From positions 3,100,001 to 3,164,000 of the forward strand of contig NZ_CP045740.1 of assembly GCF_009650765.1 (NCBI RefSeq): a stretch of 64,000 nucleotides of DNA, in the 5' to 3' direction. The stretch's first letter is position 1; each line of letters begins with the position of its first letter. This DNA is from Streptomyces sp. SUK 48 (GTDB lineage Bacteria; Actinomycetota; Actinomycetes; Streptomycetales; Streptomycetaceae). Below the pieces are notes generated by a model. It searched no databases. It was not told the origin of the DNA and was given only the letters and a program-made list of their open reading frames with translations. Position numbers and translations under genes: made by a program. Positions 53,800-63,145 of the stretch are shown one piece after another.

Positions 53800-54489
53800 A
53801 TGACGGACGACGGAACGATGCGGCAAGCGGCGGCGGGACCTGCGGCGTACTGGGCGCCGGGGACCCAGATCCTGTGGCGTTACCGGGAGAACGGCGGCGC
53901 GAAGTTCCACATCGTGCGGCCCGTCACCGTCGTACGCGACGACGCCGAGCTGCTCGCCGTCTGGCTGGCCCCCGGCACGGAGTGCGTGAAGCCGGCCCTG
54001 GCCGACGGCACCCCGGTGCACCGCGAGCCGCTGGAGTCCCGCTACACCAAGCCGCGCACGGTGCGGCGGGACCGCTGGCTCGGCACCGGCGTGCTGAAGC
54101 TCGCCCAGCCCGGCGTGCCCTGGTCGGTGTGGCTGTTCTGGGAACCGGGCTGGCGGTTCAAGAACTGGTACGTCAACCTGGAGGAACCGCTGGTCCGCTG
54201 GGCGGGCGGGGTGGATTCGGAGGACCACTTCCTGGACATCGACGTACGCCCGGACCGCAGCTGGCACTGGCGCGACGAGGACGAGTTCGCACAGGCCCAG
54301 CGGGACGGCCTGATGCCCGCCGGGACCGCCGAGCGGGTCCGCGCGGCCGGGCGGGCGGCCCTGGAGGCGATCGCGGCCTGGGGGCCGCCGTTCTCGGAAG
54401 GCTGGCCGGGATGGCGCCCGGACGAGTCCTGGGCGGTACCGTCACTCCCCGAGGACTGGGACCGTACGCCCGCGCACGTGTCCTCATGA
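53800..54489 (+). CDS. DUF402/FomD-like nucleoside diphosphate hydrolase family protein
   Basis: The 229-aa protein has the DUF402 barrel: HIVRPVTVVRDDAELLAVWLAPGTE, then WSVWLFWEPGWRFKNWYVNLEEPL and DSEDHFLDIDVRPDRSWHWRDEDEF, in which clustered acids form the metal site of FomD and related enzymes. Known members hydrolyse nucleoside di- or triphosphates or CMP-bound intermediates; the substrate here is unknown. It lies 95 bp after fumC and is followed by 281 bp without a gene. Confidence 0.88.
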   Translation: MTDDGTMRQAAAGPAAYWAPGTQILWRYRENGGAKFHIVRPVTVVRDDAELLAVWLAPGTECVKPALADGTPVHREPLESRYTKPRTVRRDRWLGTGVLKLAQPGVPWSVWLFWEPGWRFKNWYVNLEEPLVRWAGGVDSEDHFLDIDVRPDRSWHWRDEDEFAQAQRDGLMPAGTAERVRAAGRAALEAIAAWGPPFSEGWPGWRPDESWAVPSLPEDWDRTPAHVSS

Positions 54490-54695
54490 GACTCTTGATG
54501 CGCCCCCGGGCAGGAAACGTAGGATCGTCCTCCGCAAGGGCGCTTCGGAGCGACAACTTCCGCGGCTTGCGCCGGGCTTGACCGATCGTCACCGAGGGGC
54601 GGCAAGGACGTGAACGAGGGGTATCAGGGGAGCACCGCCGGGCGCGCAGGCCACGCCGGTGGCACGGGAACTTCCCTCGGGTACACGGAAAATCC

Positions 54696-54721
54696 GTTCC
54701 CGGGGCACGTATTGCGGGTAT
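54696..54721 (+). promoter_or_regulatory. Sigma-B-like promoter for the GAF-PP2C-HATPase gene
   Basis: GTTCC (54696-54700), a 15-bp spacer and GGGTAT (54716-54721) fit the Streptomyces sigma-B consensus. The start would be near 54730, about 40 nt before the ATG at 54771. The GTTCC box is also the right arm of a CGGGAAC/GTTCCCG dyad (54665-54671 with 54696-54702). The rest of 54490-54770 holds nothing else that I can identify. Confidence 0.5.
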
Positions 54722-54770
54722 CGGGACTTCTGCGGGACCGACTGCGCGCCCGGCGCGCAGCCCCGGACGG

Positions 54771-56879
54771 ATGGATGCGACACGCGTGACGGAGCAGCCC
54801 ACCTCCTTCGAGCGCCCCGAGGCGGGCGCCGACCCCGCGGACGGCCGCGGGGCCCTGACGCATGCCCCGGAACCGGTCGGCACCCCCGTCTTACCCGTGC
54901 AGGCACGGGCGGACGGGACGCCGTCGGGGTCCGGGGCGGCCACCTCGTGTGGCCAGCCCATGGACGGCAAGGGGAAGGAGCCCCCAGTCAACGGCCCGGA
55001 GCACTCCCAGCCCGCCACCGCGGACGCCGGCGCGGCCCATCGCCCGCGTCCCGCGGAGGCCATTCCGCCGCAGCCGGGCGCCGACCAGGAGCGGTCTCCG
55101 GGCGGTCCGGAGCGCCGTACCGGCCGGGGTCTGCCGCCGGGGCGGCCGATGCCGATGCGGCGTGACGGCGACCGGCTCAGGTTCGTCGGCGCGGCCACCC
55201 GCCGGATCGCCCGCGGCCTCGACCTGGACGAGATCGTGATGGGTCTGTGCCGGGCCACGGTGCCGACGTTCTCGGACGCGATCCTCGTCTATCTGCGCGA
55301 CCCGCTGCCGGTCGGCGACGAACGGCCCACCGGCCCGGTCGTCCTGCGGCTGCGCCGTACCGACCGCATACCGGAGGAGCGGGACACCGACGGCGTCCTG
55401 CTGCCCGGCGCGTTCGAGCCGGAGCCCGAGCCGGTCGCGCTCGCCGAACTGTCCTCGCTGACCACCGAACTGTGCGAGGTGCGCCCCGGCGGCGCGCTGA
55501 ACGAGGTGCTGCGCGGGGTGCGCCCGGTGTTCGCGGACGCGCCCGCCGCCCGTGCCGCCCTGCCCGAACTGCTCGGCGACGGCGCGGAGGCGCTCGTCCC
55601 GTCCGGGCAGCACGCGATCCTCGCGCCGCTGCGCGGCCGGCGCCGGGTGATCGGTGCCGCCCTGTTCCTGCGCCGCCCCGAGCGCCTCGCGTTCGAGACG
55701 GACGATCTGCTGGTGGCCGCCCAACTGGCCACGCACAGCGCGCTCGGCATCGACAAGGCGGTCCTCTACGGCCGCGAGGCGTACATCGCCGACGAGTTGC
55801 AGCGCACCATGCTGCCCGAGACCCTGCCCCGCCCGACCGGGGTGCGGCTCGCCTCCCGGTATCTGCCGGCCGCGGAGACCGCGCGGGTGGGCGGCGACTG
55901 GTACGACGCGATCCCGCTGCCCGGCAGCCGGGTGGCGCTGGTGGTCGGCGACGTCATGGGCCACTCCATGACCTCGGCGGCGATCATGGGCCAGCTGCGC
56001 ACCACCGCGCAGACGCTGGCCGGGCTCGATCTGCCGCCGCAGGAGGTGCTGCACCACCTGGACGAGCAGGCGCAGCGGCTCGGCACCGACCGCATGGCGA
56101 CCTGTCTGTACGCCGTCTACGACCCGGTCACGCATCGCATCACCATCGCCAACGCCGGTCATCCGCCGCCCGTGCTGCTGCACCTGGGCGGGCGGGCCGA
56201 GGTGCTGCGGGTGCCGCCGGGCGCGCCGATCGGCGTCGGCGGGGTGGACTTCGAGGCGGTCGAGCTGGACGCGCCGGCCGGGGCCACGCTGCTGCTGTAC
56301 ACCGACGGCCTGGTGGAGTCCCGGCTGCGGGACGTGTGGACGGGCATAGAGCAGCTGCGCGAGCGGCTCGCCGCCACCGCGCAGCTGACGGGTCCGGACC
56401 ATCCGCCGCCGCTGGAGGCCCTGTGCGACGAGGTCCTCGACATGCTCGGGCCCGGCGACCGGGACGACGACATCGCGCTGCTCGCGGCCCGCTTCGACGG
56501 GATCGCGCCGAGCGATGTGGCGTACTGGACGCTGGAGCCGGAGGACTCGGCCCCGGGGCAGGCCCGCCGGCTGGCCCGGCGCGCGCTCGCCCGCTGGGAC
56601 ATGGAGGACCTCACCGACTCGGTGGAGCTGCTGGTCAGCGAGGTCGTGACGAACGCCGTACGGTACGCGTCGCGGCCGGTGACGCTGCGGCTGCTGCGCA
56701 CCCATGTGCTGCGCTGCGAGGTCGGCGACGACGTGCCGCAGCTGCCGCGGCTGCGGCAGGCGCGGGCCACCGACGAGGGCGGCCGGGGCCTGTACCTGGT
56801 CAACAAGCTGGCCCGGCGGTGGGGCGCGACGCGGCTGAGCACCGGCAAGGTGGTGTGGTTCGAGCTGCACCGCGGCTGA
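54771..56879 (+). CDS. GAF-PP2C (RsbU/SpoIIE-type) phosphatase with C-terminal HATPase domain
   Basis: The 702-aa protein has a disordered Pro/Gly/Ala-rich N-terminus (about 130 residues), a GAF domain (about 140-335), a SpoIIE-type PP2C domain (about 355-570) with RVGGDWYDAIPL, VVGDVMGHSM, LYTDGLVESR and RDDDIALL, and an RsbW-like ATPase (about 590-700; LLVSEVVTNAVRYA, DEGGRGLYLVNKLARRWG). It parallels the protein at 33045-35633 without the PAS pair. Such fusions act in partner-switching control of alternative sigma factors. The start could instead be GTG 54786. A sigma-B-like promoter lies upstream, suggesting feedback in the stress response. Confidence 0.9.
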   Translation: MDATRVTEQPTSFERPEAGADPADGRGALTHAPEPVGTPVLPVQARADGTPSGSGAATSCGQPMDGKGKEPPVNGPEHSQPATADAGAAHRPRPAEAIPPQPGADQERSPGGPERRTGRGLPPGRPMPMRRDGDRLRFVGAATRRIARGLDLDEIVMGLCRATVPTFSDAILVYLRDPLPVGDERPTGPVVLRLRRTDRIPEERDTDGVLLPGAFEPEPEPVALAELSSLTTELCEVRPGGALNEVLRGVRPVFADAPAARAALPELLGDGAEALVPSGQHAILAPLRGRRRVIGAALFLRRPERLAFETDDLLVAAQLATHSALGIDKAVLYGREAYIADELQRTMLPETLPRPTGVRLASRYLPAAETARVGGDWYDAIPLPGSRVALVVGDVMGHSMTSAAIMGQLRTTAQTLAGLDLPPQEVLHHLDEQAQRLGTDRMATCLYAVYDPVTHRITIANAGHPPPVLLHLGGRAEVLRVPPGAPIGVGGVDFEAVELDAPAGATLLLYTDGLVESRLRDVWTGIEQLRERLAATAQLTGPDHPPPLEALCDEVLDMLGPGDRDDDIALLAARFDGIAPSDVAYWTLEPEDSAPGQARRLARRALARWDMEDLTDSVELLVSEVVTNAVRYASRPVTLRLLRTHVLRCEVGDDVPQLPRLRQARATDEGGRGLYLVNKLARRWGATRLSTGKVVWFELHRG

Positions 56880-56890
56880 CGCGGCACGCA

Positions 56891-56931
56891 TGAGGGAGGG
56901 CGCCCGGTGAAGTACCGGGCGCCCTCCCTCA
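56891..56931. terminator. Strong bidirectional terminator between PP2C and PBP genes
   Basis: A perfect 18-bp stem (56891-56908 with 56914-56931, loop GAAGT) begins 11 bp after the phosphatase stop and ends 7 bp before the stop of the converging penicillin-binding protein gene. Confidence 0.88.
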
Positions 56932-56938
56932 GGTCCGT

Positions 56939-59311
56939 CTACGGCTGTTGCTGGCGCTGCTGGTGTCCCAGCTGCTCCCGCTCTCCCCCGAGCTGGTCGA
57001 GCGGGTCGTCCGGGGAGGGGTCGCCGGTCGGCGCCCCGGTGGTCGGCGGCCCGGTCGGGGACTGCGTCGGCGACTTGGTCGGGGTCTGCGTCGGCGACTG
57101 GGTGGGCGACTGGGTCGGGGTGTGGGACGAGGACGGCGTACCCGACGGCGACTGCGAGGGCGACTGCGTCGGGGTGTGGCTGGTGCTGAGCGTCGGCGTC
57201 GGGGTCTCGACGGCGGCGCCCTGGGAGGTGTCCAGGTCGAACTTGCCGACGCTGTCCATCGCGTTGAAGGTGTAGGCGGCCCAGATCTGTGCGGGGTAGG
57301 TGCCGCCGTTGACCCGGCCGGTGCCCGGGAGCAGGCCGGTGGCGCCCGTCAGGGGAACCTGCGCGTGGGTCTTGGCGCTCTCGCCGAACAGGCCGACCGA
57401 GGTGACCAGGCCGGGCGTGTAGCCGGTGAACCAGGCCGACTTGTTGTTGTCGGACGTGCCCGTCTTGCCGGCCACCTGCTGCCCGTCCCGCGCGGGATTG
57501 GCCGCCACCGACACCCTGGCCGTACCGTCGTCGACCACGCCGGTGAGCACGGAGGTGACCGTGTCGGCCGCCGTCCTGCTGATCACCTGGTCGCCGACCG
57601 GGTTCGGGAGCGTGACGTCGCGGTCCTTGTGCTCGACCGACTTGATGATCGCCGGGGTGACCTTCTTGCCGTGGTTGTCGAGGGTCGCGTAGATGCCGGC
57701 CATCTCCAGCGGGCTCGCGCCCATGGAGCCCAGCGTCTGGGCGGGCACCGCCTGCATGCCGGTGGTGTCCATGCCGAGCTGCTTGGCGGTGCTCATCACC
57801 TTGTCCATGCCCACGTCGACGCCCATCTGCGCGAAGACGGAGTTGACGGAGTCGTCCATGGCCTTCTGGACGGTGATGTTCCCGTAGTCGGCGTGGTCCT
57901 CGTTGGGCGGGTCGAAGCCGACCTTGGCGCCGTGGTCGACCACCTGGCGGCCGCTGGTGCCGTCGTACACCGTGTCGGCGTTGATCGGCTTGCCGTCCTG
58001 GGTGACGGAGCCCTGCTGGAGCGCCGCGGCGAGGATCACCGGCTTGAAGGTGGAGGCGGGCTGGTAGTCGGTGCGGGTGGCGTTGTTGCGGAAGTGCTTG
58101 AAGTAGTCCGCGCCGCCGTACATCGCGAGGACCTTGCCGGTCTTCGGGTCCACGGACACGGCACCGGGCTGGACGTCGCCGTCGACGGAGCGCCTCTTCG
58201 CGTCCAGCTTGCTGGTCAGCTGCTCCTTGACGGCCTGTTCCAGCTGGTGCTGCTTGCCCTTGTCGATGTTGAGGGTGATGGTCCAGCCGCCCTTTTTCAC
58301 CAGCGCCTCGGCGTCGCCGATCGTGGCGGCGCTGCCCTGGGCGACCAGCTGCCGCTCCAGGGAGGCGTTGGCCGCGTCCACCAGGTAGCCGGTCTGGCCC
58401 TTCATGCCGGGCGCCGCCTTGGGCGCCTTCGGCTTCTCGAACTTCATGGCCTGGCGCTTGCCGGCGTCCAGCCAGTGCTGCTTGACCATGTTGTCCAGGA
58501 CGTAGTTCCAGCGCGCCTGGGCCAGCCGCTTGCCGGTGGGAGACGCCAGCGCCCAGTCGTACTCGTTGGGCGCCTGGAGCAGGGCCGCGAGGTAGGCGCC
58601 CTCCTCGACCGTGAGGTTCTTGGCGTCCTTGTGGTAGTACGCCTGCGACGCGGCCTGGATGCCGTAGGCGCCGCGGCCGTAGTAGCTGGTGTTGATGTAG
58701 CCCGCGAGGATGTAGTCCTTGGACTTCTGCCGGTCCAGCTTCAGCGAGATGACCAGTTCCTTCAGCTTGCGCGAGACGGTCTGGTTCTGGTCGAGGTAGT
58801 AGTTCTTGACGTACTGCTGGGTGATCGTCGAACCGCCCTGCGTACCGCGCCCCATGACGGTGTTGAGCACACCGCGGGCGGTACCCCGCAGGTCGACGCC
58901 GGAGTCGTGGTAGAAGCTCTTGTTCTCGGCGGCGACAAAGGTGAGCTGGACGTTCTTGGGGACCTGGTCGAGGTCGACGCTCTCCCGGTTGAGCTGCCCG
59001 GTGCGGGCGAGCATCGTGCCGTCGCCGTACTTGTAGATGTTGCTCTGGAGCTGGGCGTCGGCGTTGCCCGCCGGTATGTCCACCAGCATGTACGCGGCCG
59101 CGAAGCCGCCTATGCACAGCAGGCACAGTCCGAAGATCGTGCCGAGGATCTTCTTCCAGGTGAACAGCCGGCGCAGAAAGCTCTTGCGGGGTTTGCCCCC
59201 GGGCGCGCGACCCACCGATCCGTTTCCGGACTCGGGTGTCGAGCGGCGGCTCGGGGGCGCCGCGCGGTGTCCGCCGCGCTGTCGCGCTCGTCTCTCTTCC
59301 GCTCGTCCCAT
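56939..59311 (-). CDS. Class A (bifunctional) penicillin-binding protein
   Basis: The 790-aa protein has a basic cytoplasmic N-terminus, one transmembrane helix (about 55-77), a GT51 glycosyltransferase domain (AAENKSFYHDSGVDLRG with catalytic Glu, RGTQGGSTITQQYVKN, YLAALLQAPNEYD) and a transpeptidase domain with the triad motifs STFKP (Ser-x-x-Lys), SVN and KTGTSDNNKSAWF. It ends with a Ser/Thr/Pro/Gln repeat tail of about 90 residues (units of the form SPTQ). It polymerises and cross-links peptidoglycan outside the membrane. The ATG 59311 follows a GAAGGA site; the longer frame to 59362 is less likely. The enzyme is the target class of beta-lactams. Confidence 0.95.
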   Translation of the reverse strand: MGRAEERRARQRGGHRAAPPSRRSTPESGNGSVGRAPGGKPRKSFLRRLFTWKKILGTIFGLCLLCIGGFAAAYMLVDIPAGNADAQLQSNIYKYGDGTMLARTGQLNRESVDLDQVPKNVQLTFVAAENKSFYHDSGVDLRGTARGVLNTVMGRGTQGGSTITQQYVKNYYLDQNQTVSRKLKELVISLKLDRQKSKDYILAGYINTSYYGRGAYGIQAASQAYYHKDAKNLTVEEGAYLAALLQAPNEYDWALASPTGKRLAQARWNYVLDNMVKQHWLDAGKRQAMKFEKPKAPKAAPGMKGQTGYLVDAANASLERQLVAQGSAATIGDAEALVKKGGWTITLNIDKGKQHQLEQAVKEQLTSKLDAKRRSVDGDVQPGAVSVDPKTGKVLAMYGGADYFKHFRNNATRTDYQPASTFKPVILAAALQQGSVTQDGKPINADTVYDGTSGRQVVDHGAKVGFDPPNEDHADYGNITVQKAMDDSVNSVFAQMGVDVGMDKVMSTAKQLGMDTTGMQAVPAQTLGSMGASPLEMAGIYATLDNHGKKVTPAIIKSVEHKDRDVTLPNPVGDQVISRTAADTVTSVLTGVVDDGTARVSVAANPARDGQQVAGKTGTSDNNKSAWFTGYTPGLVTSVGLFGESAKTHAQVPLTGATGLLPGTGRVNGGTYPAQIWAAYTFNAMDSVGKFDLDTSQGAAVETPTPTLSTSHTPTQSPSQSPSGTPSSSHTPTQSPTQSPTQTPTKSPTQSPTGPPTTGAPTGDPSPDDPLDQLGGEREQLGHQQRQQQP

Positions 59312-59497
59312 GGGTCCTTCGCTCCGCTTCCGTCTTCGGTGGTCAGCTCCGAAAGCTAACACTCGCCTCTATGACAAAGGGCAACCGATCCGCTCTTTTG
59401 CGGACGTGAGAATCAGCACCCCGCCCCAAAGGAACCGACGGTTACCAGGGGTTTGAGGTTGCTCCGCGTCCCGAAGTCGCCGACCTGCTCCCCGTGC

Positions 59498-59530
59498 GTA
59501 TACACATTGCGTATACACGGTGTGTAGAGT
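59498..59530 (+). promoter_or_regulatory. PadR operon promoter with two GTATACAC repeats
   Basis: GTATACAC occurs twice as a direct repeat (59498-59505 and 59511-59518, 13-bp period). A TAGAGT -10 box at 59525-59530 follows. The start site would fall on or beside the PadR ATG (59538), so the transcript may be leaderless. PadR proteins typically bind such GTAT/ATAC-rich dyads at their own promoter, giving negative autoregulation. Confidence 0.55.
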
Positions 59531-59537
59531 GCAGGGC

Positions 59538-60062
59538 ATGTCCATCGGTCACACCCTCCTAGGACTCCTGGAGTCCGGCCCGCGCCACGGCTACGACCTC
59601 AAGCGGGCCTTCGACGAGAAGTTCGGTCAGGACCGGCCCCTGCACTACGGCCAGGTCTACTCGACGATGTCCCGGCTGCTGAAGCACGGCCTCGTGGAGG
59701 TCGACGGCGTCGAGTCCGGCGGCGGCCCCGAGCGCAAGCGGTACGCCATCACCGAGGCCGGCGTCACCGACGTGCAGCGCTGGCTCGCCACCCCGGAGAA
59801 GCCGGAGGAGTACCTCCAGTCGACCCTGTACACCAAGGTCGTCCTCGCGCTCCTCACCCACCGCGACGCCGTCGGCATCCTCGACATCCAGCGCTCCGAG
59901 CACCTGCGCAGCATGCGCATCCTGACCGACCGCAAGCGCAAGGGCGACCTCGCCGACCAGCTGATCTGCGACCACGCCCTGTTCCATCTGGAAGCCGATC
60001 TGCGCTGGCTGGAACTGACCACCGCCCGTCTGGACAAGCTGCGCGCGGAGGTCGCCGCATGA
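59538..60062 (+). CDS. PadR family transcriptional regulator
   Basis: The 174-aa protein has an N-terminal winged helix (MSIGHTLLGLLESGPRHGYDLKRAFDEKFG, then LHYGQVYSTMSRLLKHGLVEVD and the GPERKRYAITEAG wing) and a C-terminal helical dimerisation domain (Vir_C-like, RWLATPEKPEEYLQSTLYTKVVLALL ... LEADLRWLELTTARLDKLR). The start overlaps no other gene, and its stop overlaps the ATPase ATG by four bases. PadR repressors next to ABC genes normally respond to drugs or antimicrobial peptides and derepress the transporter. Confidence 0.92.
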   Translation: MSIGHTLLGLLESGPRHGYDLKRAFDEKFGQDRPLHYGQVYSTMSRLLKHGLVEVDGVESGGGPERKRYAITEAGVTDVQRWLATPEKPEEYLQSTLYTKVVLALLTHRDAVGILDIQRSEHLRSMRILTDRKRKGDLADQLICDHALFHLEADLRWLELTTARLDKLRAEVAA

Positions 60063-60748
60063 CTCCTCCCCCCGGTTCCCTGCTCACCGCCCGGGACCTG
60101 CGCAAGGCGTACGGCCCGACGCTGGCGCTGGACGGCGCCGAGTTCTCCATCCACCCCGGCGAGGTCGTCGCGATCATGGGCCCCTCGGGCTCCGGCAAGT
60201 CGACACTGCTGCACTGCCTGGCCGGCATCGTGCCGCCCGACTCCGGGTCGATCATGTACGACGGCCGGGAGCTGTCCGGCATGAGCGACGCTGAGCGCAG
60301 CGCGCTGCGGCGCAGCGAGTTCGGCTTCGTCTTCCAGTTCGGCCAGCTGGTCCCCGAGCTGACCTGTACGGAGAACGTGGCCCTGCCCCTGCGGCTCAAC
60401 GGCACCCCCCGCAAGAAGGCCGAGCGCGCCGCGCTGACCTGGCTGGAGCGGCTGGAGGTGGACGACCTGGGCGGCAAGCGGCCCAGCGAGGTCTCCGGCG
60501 GCCAGGGCCAGCGGGTCGCGGTGGCGCGGGCGCTGGTCACCGCGCCCCGGATGGTGTTCGCGGACGAGCCGACCGGCGCGCTCGACTCCCTCAACGGCGA
60601 ACGCGTGATGGAGCTGCTCACCGACGCGGCCCGCTCCACCAACGCGGCCGTCGTGCTGGTCACGCACGAGGCCCGGGTCGCCGCCTACTCCGACCGGGAG
60701 ATCGTCGTACGCGACGGCAAGTCCCGGGACATGGAGCGCGCCGTATGA
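60059..60748 (+). CDS. ABC transporter ATP-binding protein (MacB/LolD-like)
   Basis: The 229-aa ATPase has Walker A GPSGSGKST (residues 41-49), a Q-loop in FVFQFGQLVPELT, signature VSGGQGQRVAVARAL, Walker B MVFADEPTGALDS and the switch His in VTHEARVA. The LVPELTCTENVALPL stretch is typical of ATPases serving FtsX-type permeases, which act in extrusion or mechanotransmission rather than import. It overlaps padR upstream and the permease downstream, each by ATGA, so all three are translationally coupled. Confidence 0.94.
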   Translation: MTPPPGSLLTARDLRKAYGPTLALDGAEFSIHPGEVVAIMGPSGSGKSTLLHCLAGIVPPDSGSIMYDGRELSGMSDAERSALRRSEFGFVFQFGQLVPELTCTENVALPLRLNGTPRKKAERAALTWLERLEVDDLGGKRPSEVSGGQGQRVAVARALVTAPRMVFADEPTGALDSLNGERVMELLTDAARSTNAAVVLVTHEARVAAYSDREIVVRDGKSRDMERAV

Positions 60749-63081
60749 GCACCCGCCAGTGGGGCAGAGACCTCGGCCTGGGCTTCCGGTTCGCCTTCAC
60801 CGGGGGGCGCGAGGGCTGGATCCGGGTGCTGCTGACGGCGGTCGGGGTCGGCCTCGGCGTGGCGCTGCTGCTGCTCACCACCGCGATGCCGAACGCGCTC
60901 TCGGTCCGGCACGACCGGGACAACGCCCGCGCGGACCACACCTACGGGCCGGTACGGCCGAAGGCCGCGAACACTTTGGTGATCTCGGACACCGACACCG
61001 AGTTCCACGGCCACGACGTGCGCGGCCGGCTGGTGGAGCCGGAGGGCCCCAAGGCGCCCGTCCCGCCGGGCCTGACCGCGTACCCGGCGCCCGGCGACAT
61101 GGTCGTCTCGCCCGCCCTGAAGGAGCTGCTCGGCTCCCCCGGGGGCCGGTTGCTGCGGGCGCGGCTGCCGTACCGGATCACCGGCACGATCACCGAGGAC
61201 GGGCTGGTGGGCTCGCGGGAACTCGCCTACTACGCCGGGGCGAAGAACCTGGCCCCGAAGATGGACGGCTCCCGGACCGCCCGGATCAACATGTACGGGG
61301 CGACGGAGGCGACCCCGCCGTCCCACATGGACCCGATCCTGATCCTGCTGGTGCTCGTGGTCTTCGTGGTGCTGCTGATGCCGGTGGCGGTGTTCATCGC
61401 CACCGCCGTGCGGTTCGGCGGCGAACGGCGCGACCGCCGACTGGCCGCACTGCGCCTGGTGGGCTCCGACAGCCGGATGACCCGCCGGATCGCGGCCGGT
61501 GAGGCGCTGGCCGGATCGCTGGTCGGACTGGTCCTCGGCACCGTTTTCTTCCTGCTGGGCCGGCAGTTCGCGGGCTCGGTGGAGGTCTTGGGCGTCAGCG
61601 CCTTCCCCGACTACCTCGATCCCTCGCCCGCGCTGGCCGCGCTGGTCGCCCTCGCCGTGCCCGCGGCGGCGGTGCTGGTCACGCTGCTGGCGCTGCGCGG
61701 GGTGGTCATCGAGCCGCTGGGCGTGGTGCGTACGGCCAGGCCGCCGCGCCGCCGGCTGTGGTGGCGGCTGCTGCTGCCGCTGGGCGGCGTCGCGATGCTC
61801 GCCCCGATGATCGGCCAGGGCGGTTCGAACGGCCAGTTCAACCAGTACCTGGTGACCTGCGGCGTGCTGCTGCTGCTGGTCGGCGTCACCGCGCTGCTGC
61901 CCTGGGTCGTGGAGGCGATGGTGGCCCGGCTGCACCACGGCCCGGTGGCCTGGCAACTCGCGGTACGAAGGCTCCAGTTGAGCAGCGGTTCGGCGGCCCG
62001 CATGGTGAACGGCATCGCCGTCGCGGTGGCCGGCGCGGTCGCGCTCCAGATGCTGTTCGCGGGGGTCCAGGGCGACTACACCAAGGCGACCGGCCAGGAC
62101 GTGACCCGGGCGCAGATGCAGATCAACCTGTCGGACGGCACCCCGTTCCGTACGGCCGCGGACCGGTTCAACACGACCAAGGGGGTGCGCAAGGCGGTCT
62201 CGCTCGGCAGCACCAGCCTGGGCGAGAAGGACTGGAAGAGCGGGCCCGGGGACACGACCACGCTGATCTCCGGCACCTGTGCCTCGCTGCGGGAGACGGC
62301 CCAGCTGCCGTCCTGCCACGACGGGGACGCCTTCCTGGCGACCGGCGGGGACGACGACACCGCGGTCGAGAAGCTCGCGCGGCCGGGCCGGGTGCTCCAT
62401 CTCGACGCGGACCACGGCGCGGGCCAGGGCCGGGACGTGCGCTGGACCGTGCCGGCGGGCCTGAAGCCGGCTCGCGCGATCACCAGCCCCAACGGCACCA
62501 AGAACAGCGCCATCCTGCTGACCCCGGCGGCGGTGCCCGGCCAGGTGGGCCGGCTGCTGGACGGCGCGGTGTACGTCATGCTCGACAAGAACGTGCCGGA
62601 CGTGTCCGAGTACATCCGCAACACGGCGGCCAAGGTCGATCCGTTCGCCGATGTCATGGTGTGGTCGTCCACCGAGCAGTCCAGGAACTTCACCTCCATC
62701 CGCACCGGTCTGTACGTCGGAGCCCTGTGCGTGCTGGCGCTGATCGGCGCGAGCCTGCTGGTGACCCAGCTGGAGCAGCTGCGCGAGCGGCGCAAGCTGC
62801 TGTCCTCGCTGATGGCCTTCGGCACCCGGCGGCGCACCCTGAGCCTGTCGGTGTTCTGGCAGACCGCGATCCCGGTCGCGCTCGGCCTGCTGCTGGCCAC
62901 GGCCGTCGGGCTGACGCTGGGCTCGGTGCTGCTGAAGATGGTGGGCTCGCCGCTGCGCGTGGACTGGCGGAGCGTGCTGTCGATGACCGGCGCCGGCGCG
63001 GCGGTGGTCCTCGTGGTCACCACGCTGAGCCTGCCGCCGCTGCTGCGGCTGATGCGCCCGGAGGGGCTGCGGACCGAGTAG
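60745..63081 (+). CDS. FtsX-like ABC transporter permease
   Basis: The 778-aa protein has a first transmembrane helix at about 27-47 (WIRVLLTAVGVGLGVALLLL), a periplasmic region, an FtsX core at about 195-330 (ILILLVLVVFVVLLMPVAVFIATAV ... RLVGSDSRMTRRIAAGEALAGSLVG), a second helix cluster around 345-450, a large extracytoplasmic domain (about 455-645), and a final FtsX module (LVTQLEQLRERRKLLSSLMAFGTRRRTLS). It resembles Streptomyces permeases in PadR- or two-component-controlled ABC pairs for antibiotic resistance or lipid handling. The substrate is unknown. Confidence 0.9.
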   Translation: MSTRQWGRDLGLGFRFAFTGGREGWIRVLLTAVGVGLGVALLLLTTAMPNALSVRHDRDNARADHTYGPVRPKAANTLVISDTDTEFHGHDVRGRLVEPEGPKAPVPPGLTAYPAPGDMVVSPALKELLGSPGGRLLRARLPYRITGTITEDGLVGSRELAYYAGAKNLAPKMDGSRTARINMYGATEATPPSHMDPILILLVLVVFVVLLMPVAVFIATAVRFGGERRDRRLAALRLVGSDSRMTRRIAAGEALAGSLVGLVLGTVFFLLGRQFAGSVEVLGVSAFPDYLDPSPALAALVALAVPAAAVLVTLLALRGVVIEPLGVVRTARPPRRRLWWRLLLPLGGVAMLAPMIGQGGSNGQFNQYLVTCGVLLLLVGVTALLPWVVEAMVARLHHGPVAWQLAVRRLQLSSGSAARMVNGIAVAVAGAVALQMLFAGVQGDYTKATGQDVTRAQMQINLSDGTPFRTAADRFNTTKGVRKAVSLGSTSLGEKDWKSGPGDTTTLISGTCASLRETAQLPSCHDGDAFLATGGDDDTAVEKLARPGRVLHLDADHGAGQGRDVRWTVPAGLKPARAITSPNGTKNSAILLTPAAVPGQVGRLLDGAVYVMLDKNVPDVSEYIRNTAAKVDPFADVMVWSSTEQSRNFTSIRTGLYVGALCVLALIGASLLVTQLEQLRERRKLLSSLMAFGTRRRTLSLSVFWQTAIPVALGLLLATAVGLTLGSVLLKMVGSPLRVDWRSVLSMTGAGAAVVLVVTTLSLPPLLRLMRPEGLRTE

Positions 63082-63099
63082 GTCCCCGAGTCCCTTACG

Positions 63100-63137
63100 G
63101 CGAAGGGCCCCTCCCGGATGCGGGAGGGGCCCTTCGC
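63100..63137. terminator. Strong bidirectional terminator between the ABC operon and oxyR
   Basis: A perfect 17-bp stem (63100-63116 with 63121-63137) with a GATG loop lies 18 bp after the permease stop and 8 bp before the converging oxyR stop. Confidence 0.88.
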
Positions 63138-63145
63138 GTACGGCG

